Source: DATDCV01 sp036524155
Lineage (GTDB): Bacteria > Verrucomicrobiota > Verrucomicrobiia > Limisphaerales > UBA8199
Assembly (NCBI GenBank): GCA_036524155.1
Contig: DATDCV010000279.1
Span: 1 to 39,506 of the forward strand
Reading direction: 5' to 3'
DNA length: 39,506 nt
A program made the position numbers and the translations under genes. Shown piece after piece: positions 8,806-16,981 of this stretch. The notes beneath the pieces were generated by a model. That model was not told where the DNA came from. It saw only the letters and a program-made list of their open reading frames with translations, and ran no database searches. How positions within the stretch are numbered: the first letter of the stretch is position 1; each line of letters opens with the position of its first letter.

Positions 8806-9501
8806 ATGAAGATGATACGAAGAGCCAACGAACGGGGCCACGCCGAGCACGGCTGGCTGGATTCCTACCATACGTTCAGCTTTGCGGATTACTATGACCC
8901 GGAGTGGATGGGCTTCCGCAGCCTGCGGGTCATCAATGACGACCTGGTGATGCCCGGGATGGGATTCGGGACGCATCCTCACCGCGACATGGAGATCATC
9001 ACCTATGTGCTGAGCGGCGCGCTGGAGCATAAGGACTCGATGGGGAATGGTCGGGTCATCAGGCCCGGGGAAGTGCAGTACATGTCGGCCGGCACCGGGA
9101 TTCGCCACAGCGAATTCAATCCCTCGCGCGATGAAGCGGTCCACCTGCTGCAAATCTGGATTCAGCCGGACCGCAAGGGACTCACGCCGCGTTACGCGGA
9201 GAAGTCTCTGTCCAGGGCGGCGAAAGGCCGATTGAATCTTGTCGCCTCCAAGTCGGGACGCGATGGCTCGCTTTCAATCAACCAAGAGGCGGATCTTTAC
9301 CTGGCGAAACTGGAGGCGGGCAACGAAGTCTCCCATCAACTGAAAGCGGGGCGCCACGCCTGGGTGCATGTGGCCGAAGGTGAAGTCAAGGTCAACGGGG
9401 GCACACTGAAGGACGGCGACGCGATGGGTCTTTCCGACCAGGCCGAGATTGGCCTTGTGGGGGCAAAACCGTCGCAAGTGCTGTTATTTGATCTCAACTG
9501 A
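8806..9501 (+). CDS. Pirin family protein (YhhW-like, bicupin)
   Basis: A 231-residue pirin, the same length as E. coli YhhW, which has quercetin 2,3-dioxygenase activity. The N-terminal cupin carries the metal-binding set FGTHPHRDMEIITYVL (two His and a Glu) and later SAGTGIRHSEFNPS, with the third His. The C-terminal cupin is shorter and lacks ligands, as in YhhW. The start at 8806 aligns with the YhhW N-terminus; an upstream in-frame ATG at 8788 would add six residues. It heads a probable operon with the small membrane protein and YceI. The natural substrate is unknown. Confidence 0.9.
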   Translation: MKMIRRANERGHAEHGWLDSYHTFSFADYYDPEWMGFRSLRVINDDLVMPGMGFGTHPHRDMEIITYVLSGALEHKDSMGNGRVIRPGEVQYMSAGTGIRHSEFNPSRDEAVHLLQIWIQPDRKGLTPRYAEKSLSRAAKGRLNLVASKSGRDGSLSINQEADLYLAKLEAGNEVSHQLKAGRHAWVHVAEGEVKVNGGTLKDGDAMGLSDQAEIGLVGAKPSQVLLFDLN

Positions 9502-9521
9502 AATTGCAGCCACCTTACCCG

Positions 9522-9788
9522 ATGAAACGCACACTCCAATTCCTGGCGCTGGCGGTGGTGGTTGTCGCCGGCGCAGCCTGGCTCGTGCTGGGGGCGAACC
9601 GGGGCTGGACCCGGACCAGTGTGCCGGTAAAGACCGTCGATGAAGTGACCGGCATCGAAGGCATCGAATACCACAAGAAATTTGTCCCCGGTCTGGATTT
9701 TCTGGGCGGCAGCCTGCTGGGAGCCGGATTCCTGGCGGGAGCATCGCTCTTTTTCCGTAAACAACAAACACACCATACTAAATCATGA
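9522..9788 (+). CDS. Small two-helix membrane protein
   Basis: An 88-residue protein that I do not recognise. It has a hydrophobic N-terminal segment (about 5-26, LQFLALAVVVVAGAAWLVLG), a short polar loop with TRTSVPVKTVDEVTGIEGIE, then a second glycine-rich hydrophobic segment (about 60-80) and a basic tail ending HHTKS. The ATG at 9522 gives a sensible n-region (MKRT) and lies 20 nt after the pirin stop. Its TGA overlaps the ATG of the YceI gene (ATGA), so the two are translationally coupled. Placement suggests a membrane partner of the pirin/YceI operon; no biochemical role can be assigned. Confidence 0.65.
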   Translation: MKRTLQFLALAVVVVAGAAWLVLGANRGWTRTSVPVKTVDEVTGIEGIEYHKKFVPGLDFLGGSLLGAGFLAGASLFFRKQQTHHTKS

Positions 9789-10396
9789 AAAAATCGTTCC
9801 TTACTCTGATTGGCGTTTCCATATTGGCCAGCGTTGCGCTCGCCGCACCGCAAACTTTCGACTTCAAAGACCCAAAAGGCGTGAACAACGCCGTGTTCAA
9901 GCTGGACGCGCTCCTGGAAGCGACGCAGGGGAGCGCCAACGGGATTTCGGGCTCGGTGACTTTCGACCCGGAAGCGCCCGCGAAAACGAGAGGGAAGATC
10001 CTGGTCGCCGCGGGATCGCTGCACGTGCCTAATCCCATGATGAAGGAGCACCTTCACAGCGCGATGTGGATGGACGTGGCGAAGTATCCCGAGATCAGCT
10101 TCGAAGCGAAGGAACTGCAGAATGTGAAGACCTCGGGTAACAATACGACCGCCGACATGGTCGGCACGCTGACGATGAAAGGTGTCGCCAAAGAGATAAC
10201 TGTGCCGGTGAGGTTTTCGTATCTGAAGGACAAGCTCGGCCAGCGCGTGCCCAACATGAAAGGCGATTTGCTGGTTATTCGCTCCACGTTCACCATCAAG
10301 CGCAGTGATTTTGGCATCAATCCTTCCGCGCCCCAGGACAAAGTTTCGGATGATATCGAACTGACGCTCAGCGTCGCCGGGGCCGCTGCACATTGA
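9785..10396 (+). CDS. YceI-family periplasmic lipocalin-like protein
   Basis: A 203-residue exported protein with a signal peptide (residues 1-20, ending SVALA). The mature part has the YceI pattern: an early FDFKDPKGVNNAVFKLDALL strand, HLHSAMWMDVAKYPEISFEA around the middle, then GTLTMKGVAKEITVPV and a final IKRSDFGINPSAP segment. YceI proteins form an extended beta-barrel that binds long isoprenoid or lipid molecules such as polyprenyl quinone chains. The gene overlaps the small membrane protein by four bases. A link between a pirin and YceI may mean quinone or oxidative-stress handling, which is inference only. Confidence 0.9.
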   Translation: MKKSFLTLIGVSILASVALAAPQTFDFKDPKGVNNAVFKLDALLEATQGSANGISGSVTFDPEAPAKTRGKILVAAGSLHVPNPMMKEHLHSAMWMDVAKYPEISFEAKELQNVKTSGNNTTADMVGTLTMKGVAKEITVPVRFSYLKDKLGQRVPNMKGDLLVIRSTFTIKRSDFGINPSAPQDKVSDDIELTLSVAGAAAH

Positions 10397-10493
10397 CACA
10401 ACACACGATTGGAGGTGGCTGGCGGGTTTTGCGCAGGGTGAGCAGATAGCCACGCCGGGAAAGCTGAAGTGCGATTGAACCAGGGAGTTTTGG

Positions 10494-10510
10494 GGAGGTG
10501 GCAAACCTCC
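10494..10510. other. Hairpin upstream of the HAD phosphatase gene
   Basis: A perfect 6-bp stem GGAGGT/ACCTCC with the 5-nt loop GGCAA lies in the 169-bp gap between yceI and the HAD gene. No T-tract follows, so a simple intrinsic terminator is not supported. The GGAGGT arm is a strong anti-Shine-Dalgarno match but is 56 bp from the start codon. Confidence 0.4.
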
Positions 10511-10565
10511 TGCTAAGAGAACGCGGGAGGCATGCGAGCCGAAATGGACGTGAGAGCTTCCCGCT

Positions 10566-11510
10566 ATGAAAACTGGATATTTAATTGACATGGATGGAGT
10601 GATTTACCGCGAGAACAGTCTCATCGCCGGAGCGAAGGAATTCGTCGAGGCGTTGATCCTGAGCGGTTCACCCTTCATATTCCTCACCAACAACTCGGCG
10701 CCTACCCCGGAGGAGTTATCGGTTCGTTTAGGGCATCTGGGGATCCCGGGACTTTCCGCGCGTCATTTCTACACCTCGGCGTTGAATACAGGAGATTTCC
10801 TGAGCGAGACGCATCCGGCATGCACAGCGTTTGTGATCGGCGAGGGAGGGCTGCTGGCAGCGCTGCACGAGCGCAAGATTGCGCATGACACAATCAACCC
10901 AAGCTATGTGGTAGTGGGGGAGGGCGCAGCTTCCCTGGAGAAACTGGCGAAAGCTCACGGGCACATTGAACGGGGAGCGCGCTTGCTGGCGACCAACCCG
11001 GATAACTGGTGCCCGGTGTCGAGCGACGCGACGCGGCCTGGAGCGGGAGCCACCGCGGCCTTCCTGGAAGCAAGCACTGGCCGGGCGGCGTATTACCTTG
11101 GCAAACCCAACGGGTATATGTTCCACCGGGCACAGCGAAAGCTGACCGACATGACGGTGGGCAGTGCACCGGAGCAGACGGTGGTGATTGGGGACACGAT
11201 GGAAACGGACATCCGGGGAGCAATTGAAGCGGGCTTGCAGGCTTATTTGGTATTGAGCGGGTCGACCGCAATTGAAAACGTCTGCGACTATGTGTACCAG
11301 CCAACGCGGGTGCTGGGAAGCGTCGCCGATTTGGTCGATGAACTCAAAACCGGCAAGCCGTCGAGTCGCTTGGATAGCCCGGTTTACACCCAGGCCGGCA
11401 GATCAGCCGAACGGGGGCGAATGCGCCACCGGACCGACGTTGTACACATGGAGAAACCGCGGCCACGCAGGCGCAAGCCTGATTCGGGTCAGCTCACGAA
11501 AGCGGAGTGA
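10566..11510 (+). CDS. HAD-IIA (NagD-like) sugar-phosphate phosphatase
   Basis: A 314-residue cytosolic HAD phosphatase of the NagD/4-nitrophenylphosphatase type, which dephosphorylate nucleotides or sugar phosphates. Motif I is DMDGV at 8-12 (nucleophile Asp8, acid/base Asp10), motif II is FLTNNSA at about 39, and motif III/IV is GDTMETDIRGA in the C-terminal third, with a C2-type cap between. The core ends near residue 269. The remaining 45 residues are basic and low in hydrophobics, rich in Arg and Pro, and are not part of the usual fold. The extension may be real or a readthrough past a lost stop. A 7-bp inverted repeat (11525-11531 with 11541-11547) follows the stop. Confidence 0.88.
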   Translation: MKTGYLIDMDGVIYRENSLIAGAKEFVEALILSGSPFIFLTNNSAPTPEELSVRLGHLGIPGLSARHFYTSALNTGDFLSETHPACTAFVIGEGGLLAALHERKIAHDTINPSYVVVGEGAASLEKLAKAHGHIERGARLLATNPDNWCPVSSDATRPGAGATAAFLEASTGRAAYYLGKPNGYMFHRAQRKLTDMTVGSAPEQTVVIGDTMETDIRGAIEAGLQAYLVLSGSTAIENVCDYVYQPTRVLGSVADLVDELKTGKPSSRLDSPVYTQAGRSAERGRMRHRTDVVHMEKPRPRRRKPDSGQLTKAE

Positions 11511-11605
11511 GCCAACCCGGAGGCGAAACCGGAAAGGGGGCGGTTTCCGAACACTCTTTGACTGAAATCAAAGACGGGGACGGGCGAAGGGCTGATGGTT
11601 GAGCC

Positions 11606-13165
11606 ATGGACGCCCACAGAGTGCTTGCCTGGTGGCTTGGGCTCGCCGGCTCGTGCATCTTTTCCTGGCCGGGGGCCGAAGCTGCCGAGATGAGCCAGCC
11701 GACGCTGCCGGCCCTGGAACGCGGGAAAGCGGTTTACCTGCAACATTGCGTCAGTTGTCACGGAGTGAACGGCGACGGCGCCGGACCGGCATCAGTATGG
11801 CTTTTCCCCAGGCCGCGGAATTTCAGCGCGGGATTGTTCAAGATAAAATCGACGCCGGGGATGGCGCTGCCGACCGACGAGGACCTGTACAACACGGTTT
11901 CGCGCGGCATGCCGGGGAGTTCGATGCCCAGTTTCACCTATCTGACCGAGGCTGAACGCCGCGACGCGGTACAGTACGTCAAGTACCTCACTGCCACCGT
12001 TGATCGTTCGGGGAAACGCATCAACAAGTTCGAGGAAGCAAGAAGCGACCAGCAACTTGGGGAGCCGATTCAGATCCCGCCCGAACCTCCAGTGACGGTG
12101 CAGGCGCTGGCCGAGGGCGGGCGTGTATTTAGCCGGCTGAACTGCGCGCTGTGCCACGGCGAAACGGGAGCGGGCGACGGGCCGAACGCCCCGACACTCA
12201 AGGACACCCAGGGCCTCTACTTGCCACCGCGCGACTTCAATTCCGGGGCGTTTCGGGGTGGTCACACGGGGCGCGACCTGTACACGCGGATCGCAGTGGG
12301 TCTGGCGGGGACCCCGATGGTGGCGTTCGACGACAAGGTAATGACGGCCCAGGAACGCTGGTCGCTGGTGCATTACATTCAATCGCTCCGCCGGAAGGAC
12401 GTTGAAATCAATGACATGTTGGCTCCCACCGACGGGTTGGTGCACGTGCCGCGCGCCCGCGGCAAGCTGCCGGTCAGTCCCGAGGATCCGGCGTGGGACA
12501 GCCTGGATCCGGCGCGCATCGTGCTGAACCCGTTGTGGCCGGAGAAAGACCTGATTTACGCCGTGGCGGTGCGCGCGGTTCACGACCGAAGGCGCATCGC
12601 AATCCACTGCACGTGGAAGGATCCGACTCCGGACGGTGCTCCGGTGCGGGTGCAGGATTTTCAAGACGCGGTGGCGGTGCAGTTTTCGTTGAATGGAACC
12701 ACGCCGTTTCTCGGCATGGGCGACACGAACAACCGGGTGAATATTTGGCAATGGAAAGCCGGCTGGGAGCAGGAGGTTGAAGGGCGGCGGCAGGACATGG
12801 CGCAACAATACCCCGCGATGCATGTAGACACTTACTTTGCGACGAGCTACCGCACGGCCGCGGAGGCGGGCAATTCCGTCGCCATCGTCCATCGCTCGGC
12901 GGTTGAGGACGCCAATGCGAATGGCTTTGGCACCTTCGAAGCCCAGCCACCTTCCGGCCAGAACGTGAGCGGCAAGGGGATTTGGCGCGATGGTTCGTGG
13001 AGCGTAGTTTTCGTGCGCGACTTGAAGTCGAAGGACGCTGACGACGTGAAACTCGTTCCTGGAAAGCCCCTTCCGGTTGCGTTCGCCGTATGGGACGGGC
13101 AAAACCGGGATCGCAACGGACGCAAGGTCGTCAGCAACTGGCACAAGCTGATGCTCGAACCCTGA
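11606..13165 (+). CDS. Hybrid di-heme cytochrome c / ethylbenzene-dehydrogenase gamma-like electron-transfer subunit
   Basis: A 519-residue exported haem protein. A signal peptide covers about 1-27. Two cytochrome c modules carry CVSCH (Cys48, Cys51, His52) and CALCH (Cys180, Cys183, His184), with candidate sixth-ligand methionines Met107 and Met238. Residues about 290-519 resemble the gamma subunit domain of ethylbenzene/dimethyl sulfide dehydrogenases, which binds a b haem by Met and Lys; Met371 and Lys457 are plausible ligands. The next gene, 12 nt downstream, encodes a type II DMSO-reductase-family catalytic subunit, so this protein most likely takes its electrons in the periplasm. Fusion of c haems to the gamma-type domain would let electrons leave to soluble carriers. 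Ligand assignments are inferred. Confidence 0.8.
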   Translation: MDAHRVLAWWLGLAGSCIFSWPGAEAAEMSQPTLPALERGKAVYLQHCVSCHGVNGDGAGPASVWLFPRPRNFSAGLFKIKSTPGMALPTDEDLYNTVSRGMPGSSMPSFTYLTEAERRDAVQYVKYLTATVDRSGKRINKFEEARSDQQLGEPIQIPPEPPVTVQALAEGGRVFSRLNCALCHGETGAGDGPNAPTLKDTQGLYLPPRDFNSGAFRGGHTGRDLYTRIAVGLAGTPMVAFDDKVMTAQERWSLVHYIQSLRRKDVEINDMLAPTDGLVHVPRARGKLPVSPEDPAWDSLDPARIVLNPLWPEKDLIYAVAVRAVHDRRRIAIHCTWKDPTPDGAPVRVQDFQDAVAVQFSLNGTTPFLGMGDTNNRVNIWQWKAGWEQEVEGRRQDMAQQYPAMHVDTYFATSYRTAAEAGNSVAIVHRSAVEDANANGFGTFEAQPPSGQNVSGKGIWRDGSWSVVFVRDLKSKDADDVKLVPGKPLPVAFAVWDGQNRDRNGRKVVSNWHKLMLEP

Positions 13166-13177
13166 CCTGGATCTTTT

Positions 13178-16100
13178 ATGCGGAACACTGAACTCTCGCG
13201 GCGCGACTTCATTCAGCGGAGCGGACTAGTCGGGGCCGGGATAGCCGCGGCACAGATGCTGCCGCTGCGTTTTCTCCAAGCCCAGACGGCGGCGGACCTC
13301 GCCAACCCACTCGCCCATTACCCGAATCGCGAATGGGAGAAGCTCTACCGCAACCAGTACGCCTACGACCGCACCTTTTCGTGGGTATGTGCACCGAATG
13401 ACACGCACAACTGTCGCATCACCGCCCACGTCCGCAACGGGGTCATAGTGCGCATGGGCGAGGAATACGACATCGATACCTACTCGGATATCTACGGCAA
13501 CAAAGCAACGACCAACTGGGGCAACCGGCATTGCGCGAAAGGTTACACGTTTCACCGGATCCTCTATGGACCTTATCGGCTGAAACACCCGATCGTCCGC
13601 CGGGGCTGGAAGCGGTGGGCAGACGACGGCTTCCCGGACCTGACGCCGGAGGTCAAAGCGAAGTATTTGTTCGACTCGAGGGGGACGGACAAGTTCGAGC
13701 GGATTGGCTGGGACGACGCGTTGGCATACATCGCCAGGGCGTTGAAGGCGATCGCCAGCCGGTACAGCCGCGAGGCTGGCGCCAAATTGCTGGAGGCGCA
13801 AGGTTACCCGAAGGAAATGATCGAGGACATGGGCGGCGCCGGCACGCGCACCATCAAGATGCGCGGCGGGATGGGTTTGCTGGGAGTCCTTGGCAAGTAC
13901 GGGATGTACCGGCTGTGCAATTCGCTGGCTCTGCTGGACGTTCACATCCGGGGCGTGAAGCACGAGGAGGCCCGGGCAGGCCGGGTCTGGTCCAACTACA
14001 CCTGGCACGGCGACCAGGCGCCGGGCCATCCGTGGGTGCACGGGCTGCAAAACAGCGAGTGTGATTTCAATGATCTGCGCAACGCCAAGCTGATCATTAT
14101 GAACGGGAAGAATCTTGTGGAGAACAAGATGGCGGACGCTCACTGGTTCGTCGAGTGCATGGAACGCGGCGCGAAAATCGTGGTGATCGCGCCGGAATAC
14201 GGCGCGCCCTCGACGAAGGCGGACTACTGGATTCCAGTGCGGCCGGCGACGGATGCGGCGCTGTGGCTGGGTGTCACCCGGCAGATGATGGACAACAAGT
14301 GGTACGACGCAACATTCGTAAAGCAATTCACGGATTTTCCGCTGCTGATCCGCACGGACAACCTGAAGCGTCTGCGCGCGGCGGAGGTCTTCCCGAACTA
14401 CAAAAGTGCGCTGTCGGAAGACAGCCCCAGCAAGAAGGTGCAGGGTTTGACTGAAGAACAACACGAGAAACTTGGGGATTATGTCGTCTGGGACACGAAG
14501 ACCGGTTCTCCCCGCGCGATAACCCGGGACATGGTCGGGAAGACGCTCGACCAATCCGGCATCGACCCGCAACTGGATTTCCAGAGCAAAGTCAAACTGG
14601 CGGACGGCAGCGAAGTCGAGGCCGCTACGGCCTGGACGCTCTACCAGGCGCATCTGCGAGACTACGATCTCGACACGGTTTCCGAAATCACGTCGGCGCC
14701 AAAGGAATTGGTGCAGCGGCTCGCCAAAGACCTCGCGACGATCAAGCCGGCGGCGATCCACCAGGGGGAAGGAATCAACCACTGGTTCCACGCGACGGAA
14801 GCGAATCGCGCCGCGTATCTGCCGCTGATGCTTACGGGCAACCTGGGAAAGCCGGGGACCGGCTGCCACGGCTGGGCGGGCAACTACAAAGCGGCGTTAT
14901 TCCAGGGAAGCAAGCTGACGGGATGGGGTTTCAAAGGGTGGGTGGCCGAGGATCCTTTCGAACAGAACCTGGACCCCAAGGCGACGGGACGCGAGGTCAA
15001 GGCGCATCCCTATACGAAGGACGAGGAGCCGGCTTATTGGAACCACGGCGACCGCCCGCTAATTGTCGACACGCCCAAGGAAGGTCGGAAGTGCTTTACC
15101 GGCAAGACGCACATGCCGACGCCAACCAAGGCGATCTTCACGACGAACGTGAACTTGATCAATAATGCCAAGTGGGCCTACGGCATGATCAAGAATGTCA
15201 ACCCGAACGTGGAGTTGATCGTGACGATTGACACGCAGATGACCGCTTCGGTCGAATATTCGGATTTTGGCCTGCCGGCGAACTCGTGGGTGGAGTTCCA
15301 GGACCTGGAGATCACCGCGAGTTGTTCGAACCCGTTCCTGCAAGTCTGGAAGGGGGGCATCAAACCGCTCTACGACTCGAGAGACGACCTGTCGATCCTG
15401 GCGGGGATCGCGGCGGCGCTCGGCAAGGTGACCGGGGACAAGCGGTTTTACGACCACTTCAAATTTGAGCACGAGGGGAAAAGAGGCATTTACATTCAGC
15501 GGTTGCTCGACACCTGCACGACCACGGCCGGCTACAAGTTGGAGGACATCATGGCCGGCAAATACGGTCCGCCAGGAGGGGCGCTGATGCTTTTCCGATC
15601 CTATCCCCGCATTCCGTTTTACGAGCAGATACACGACGCCTACCCGTTTTATACGGATACGGGCAGGTTGCATTCTTACAGCGACGACCCGACCGCGCTG
15701 TCGTGCGGCGAAAATTTCATCGTCCATCGCGAGGGGCCCGAAGCCACGCCCTACTTGCCGAACGTGATTATCAGCTCGAATCCGCTGGTGCGCCCGAACG
15801 ACTACGGCATTTCGCTCGATGCCGAGCATTGGGATGAGCGCACGGTCCGCAACGTAAAGCTCCCGTGGGCCGAGGCGAAAAAGACCACGAATTTTCTTTG
15901 GAAGGGCGGGTATCAGTTTTACTGCCTGACCCCCAAATCGCGCCACAGCGTGCACTCCTCCTGGGCGAACGTGGATTGGCACCTCATCTGGAACTCGAAT
16001 TTTGGCGACCCCTATCGGCTGGATAAGCGCCTGCCGAACGTGGGCGAACACCAGTTGCACATGAACCCCCAGGCGGCCCGTGACCTCGGCATCAAGGACG

Positions 16101-16654
16101 GTGATTACGTCTACGTGGATGCGAACCCGGCGGACCGGCCATACCTGGGCGCGACACCTTCGGATCCGTTTTACAAGGTCAGCCGTTTGATGCTGCGCTG
16201 CACTTACAATGTCGCCTACCCATACAACGTCGTCATGATGAAGCACGGCTCGTTCATCGCCACCGAAAAGACCGTGAAGGCGCAGCAAACGCGGCCCGAC
16301 GGCCTGTCGCTCACTGACGAAGGTTACATTTCGAATTTCCGGTTTGGCTCACAGCAGTCGGTCACGCGCAACTGGCACATGCCGATGCACCAGACCGACA
16401 CGCTGTTTCACAAAACCAAGGCGATGATGGGTTTTATCTTCGGCGGCGAAGCGGACAATCACGCCGTGAACACAGTGCCGAAGGAGTGTCTCATCAGCGT
16501 GACCAAGGCCGAGGATGGCGGGTTAGGAGGCCGGGGGCCCTGGAAGCCCGGGACCGGCGGCATGTCGCCCGACGCCGAAAATGATGCGATGAAGAAATAC
16601 CTGGCGGGAGATTTCTCCGGCACGGGCAAGGCAGCCACGCAGGGCTTTGAGTAG
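13178..16654 (+). CDS. Tat-exported molybdopterin oxidoreductase, type II DMSO reductase family
   Basis: An 1158-residue bis-MGD catalytic subunit. A Tat leader (SRRDFIQRSGLVGAG) begins at residue 8. The FS0 region reads CAPNDTHNC then RHCAKGY, giving Cys71-x3-Asp75-x3-Cys79-x39-Cys119; aligned to the usual His/Cys-x3-Cys-x3-Cys-xn-Cys, the second ligand is Asp. The segment WHGDQAPGHPWVHG aligns with NarG WYADLPPASP, which puts the Mo-ligand Asp at 279, a type II marker. A C-terminal molybdopterin dinucleotide-binding beta-barrel is near residues 945-1130. No four-cluster beta subunit or chaperone gene is nearby; the partner is the preceding cytochrome/gamma fusion. The substrate is unknown: nitrate-, selenate-, chlorate- and hydrocarbon-oxidising enzymes share this fold. 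Confidence 0.88.
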   Translation: MRNTELSRRDFIQRSGLVGAGIAAAQMLPLRFLQAQTAADLANPLAHYPNREWEKLYRNQYAYDRTFSWVCAPNDTHNCRITAHVRNGVIVRMGEEYDIDTYSDIYGNKATTNWGNRHCAKGYTFHRILYGPYRLKHPIVRRGWKRWADDGFPDLTPEVKAKYLFDSRGTDKFERIGWDDALAYIARALKAIASRYSREAGAKLLEAQGYPKEMIEDMGGAGTRTIKMRGGMGLLGVLGKYGMYRLCNSLALLDVHIRGVKHEEARAGRVWSNYTWHGDQAPGHPWVHGLQNSECDFNDLRNAKLIIMNGKNLVENKMADAHWFVECMERGAKIVVIAPEYGAPSTKADYWIPVRPATDAALWLGVTRQMMDNKWYDATFVKQFTDFPLLIRTDNLKRLRAAEVFPNYKSALSEDSPSKKVQGLTEEQHEKLGDYVVWDTKTGSPRAITRDMVGKTLDQSGIDPQLDFQSKVKLADGSEVEAATAWTLYQAHLRDYDLDTVSEITSAPKELVQRLAKDLATIKPAAIHQGEGINHWFHATEANRAAYLPLMLTGNLGKPGTGCHGWAGNYKAALFQGSKLTGWGFKGWVAEDPFEQNLDPKATGREVKAHPYTKDEEPAYWNHGDRPLIVDTPKEGRKCFTGKTHMPTPTKAIFTTNVNLINNAKWAYGMIKNVNPNVELIVTIDTQMTASVEYSDFGLPANSWVEFQDLEITASCSNPFLQVWKGGIKPLYDSRDDLSILAGIAAALGKVTGDKRFYDHFKFEHEGKRGIYIQRLLDTCTTTAGYKLEDIMAGKYGPPGGALMLFRSYPRIPFYEQIHDAYPFYTDTGRLHSYSDDPTALSCGENFIVHREGPEATPYLPNVIISSNPLVRPNDYGISLDAEHWDERTVRNVKLPWAEAKKTTNFLWKGGYQFYCLTPKSRHSVHSSWANVDWHLIWNSNFGDPYRLDKRLPNVGEHQLHMNPQAARDLGIKDGDYVYVDANPADRPYLGATPSDPFYKVSRLMLRCTYNVAYPYNVVMMKHGSFIATEKTVKAQQTRPDGLSLTDEGYISNFRFGSQQSVTRNWHMPMHQTDTLFHKTKAMMGFIFGGEADNHAVNTVPKECLISVTKAEDGGLGGRGPWKPGTGGMSPDAENDAMKKYLAGDFSGTGKAATQGFE

Positions 16655-16699
16655 TCTCCGGCGCCAACGCGAGGCGAAATCTACCGCTCCAATCCAATT

Positions 16700-16963
16700 A
16701 TGCCTAAAGACGAATTTGATGTTGAGGACCCGCTGGAGCTAAATGGCATCACCCTTCTGACCGAGGAAGACACTACCGATGAGATGGCAGAGTGTTTTAT
16801 CGAGGAGTTCATGCGGCTGGGTTATGGCCCTCAGGAAATCCTGGCGTTGTTTCGGAACCCGTATTATCTCGGCATGAACATGGTGCTGGAAAAGCGCGGC
16901 GAACCGTTCGTGCGCGACCGGATCGCGAGGGTTTTTGCCCAATGGGGAAGACCGGTGCTTTGA
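16700..16963 (+). CDS. Conserved small acidic protein beside the molybdenum oxidoreductase
   Basis: An 87-residue soluble protein with no signal peptide and no hydrophobic helix. It is acidic at the N-terminus (KDEFDVEDPLEL) and has a helical core with MAECFIEEFMRLGYG and LALFRNPYYLGMN, ending in ARVFAQWG. It has a single Cys and so cannot be a ferredoxin. It starts 45 nt after the molybdenum enzyme stop, on the same strand. From its place and cytosolic character it could be a maturation or Tat-proofreading factor for the catalytic subunit, in place of the absent TorD/NarJ chaperone, but that is inference. I do not recognise the family. Confidence 0.65.
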   Translation: MPKDEFDVEDPLELNGITLLTEEDTTDEMAECFIEEFMRLGYGPQEILALFRNPYYLGMNMVLEKRGEPFVRDRIARVFAQWGRPVL

Positions 16964-16981
16964 CCGATTGCTCTGCAGATT

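Noticed and set aside
13226..14869. 547-codon open frame opposite the molybdenum enzyme
   Set aside because: Antisense shadow with no domain pattern; the plus strand encodes a full enzyme.
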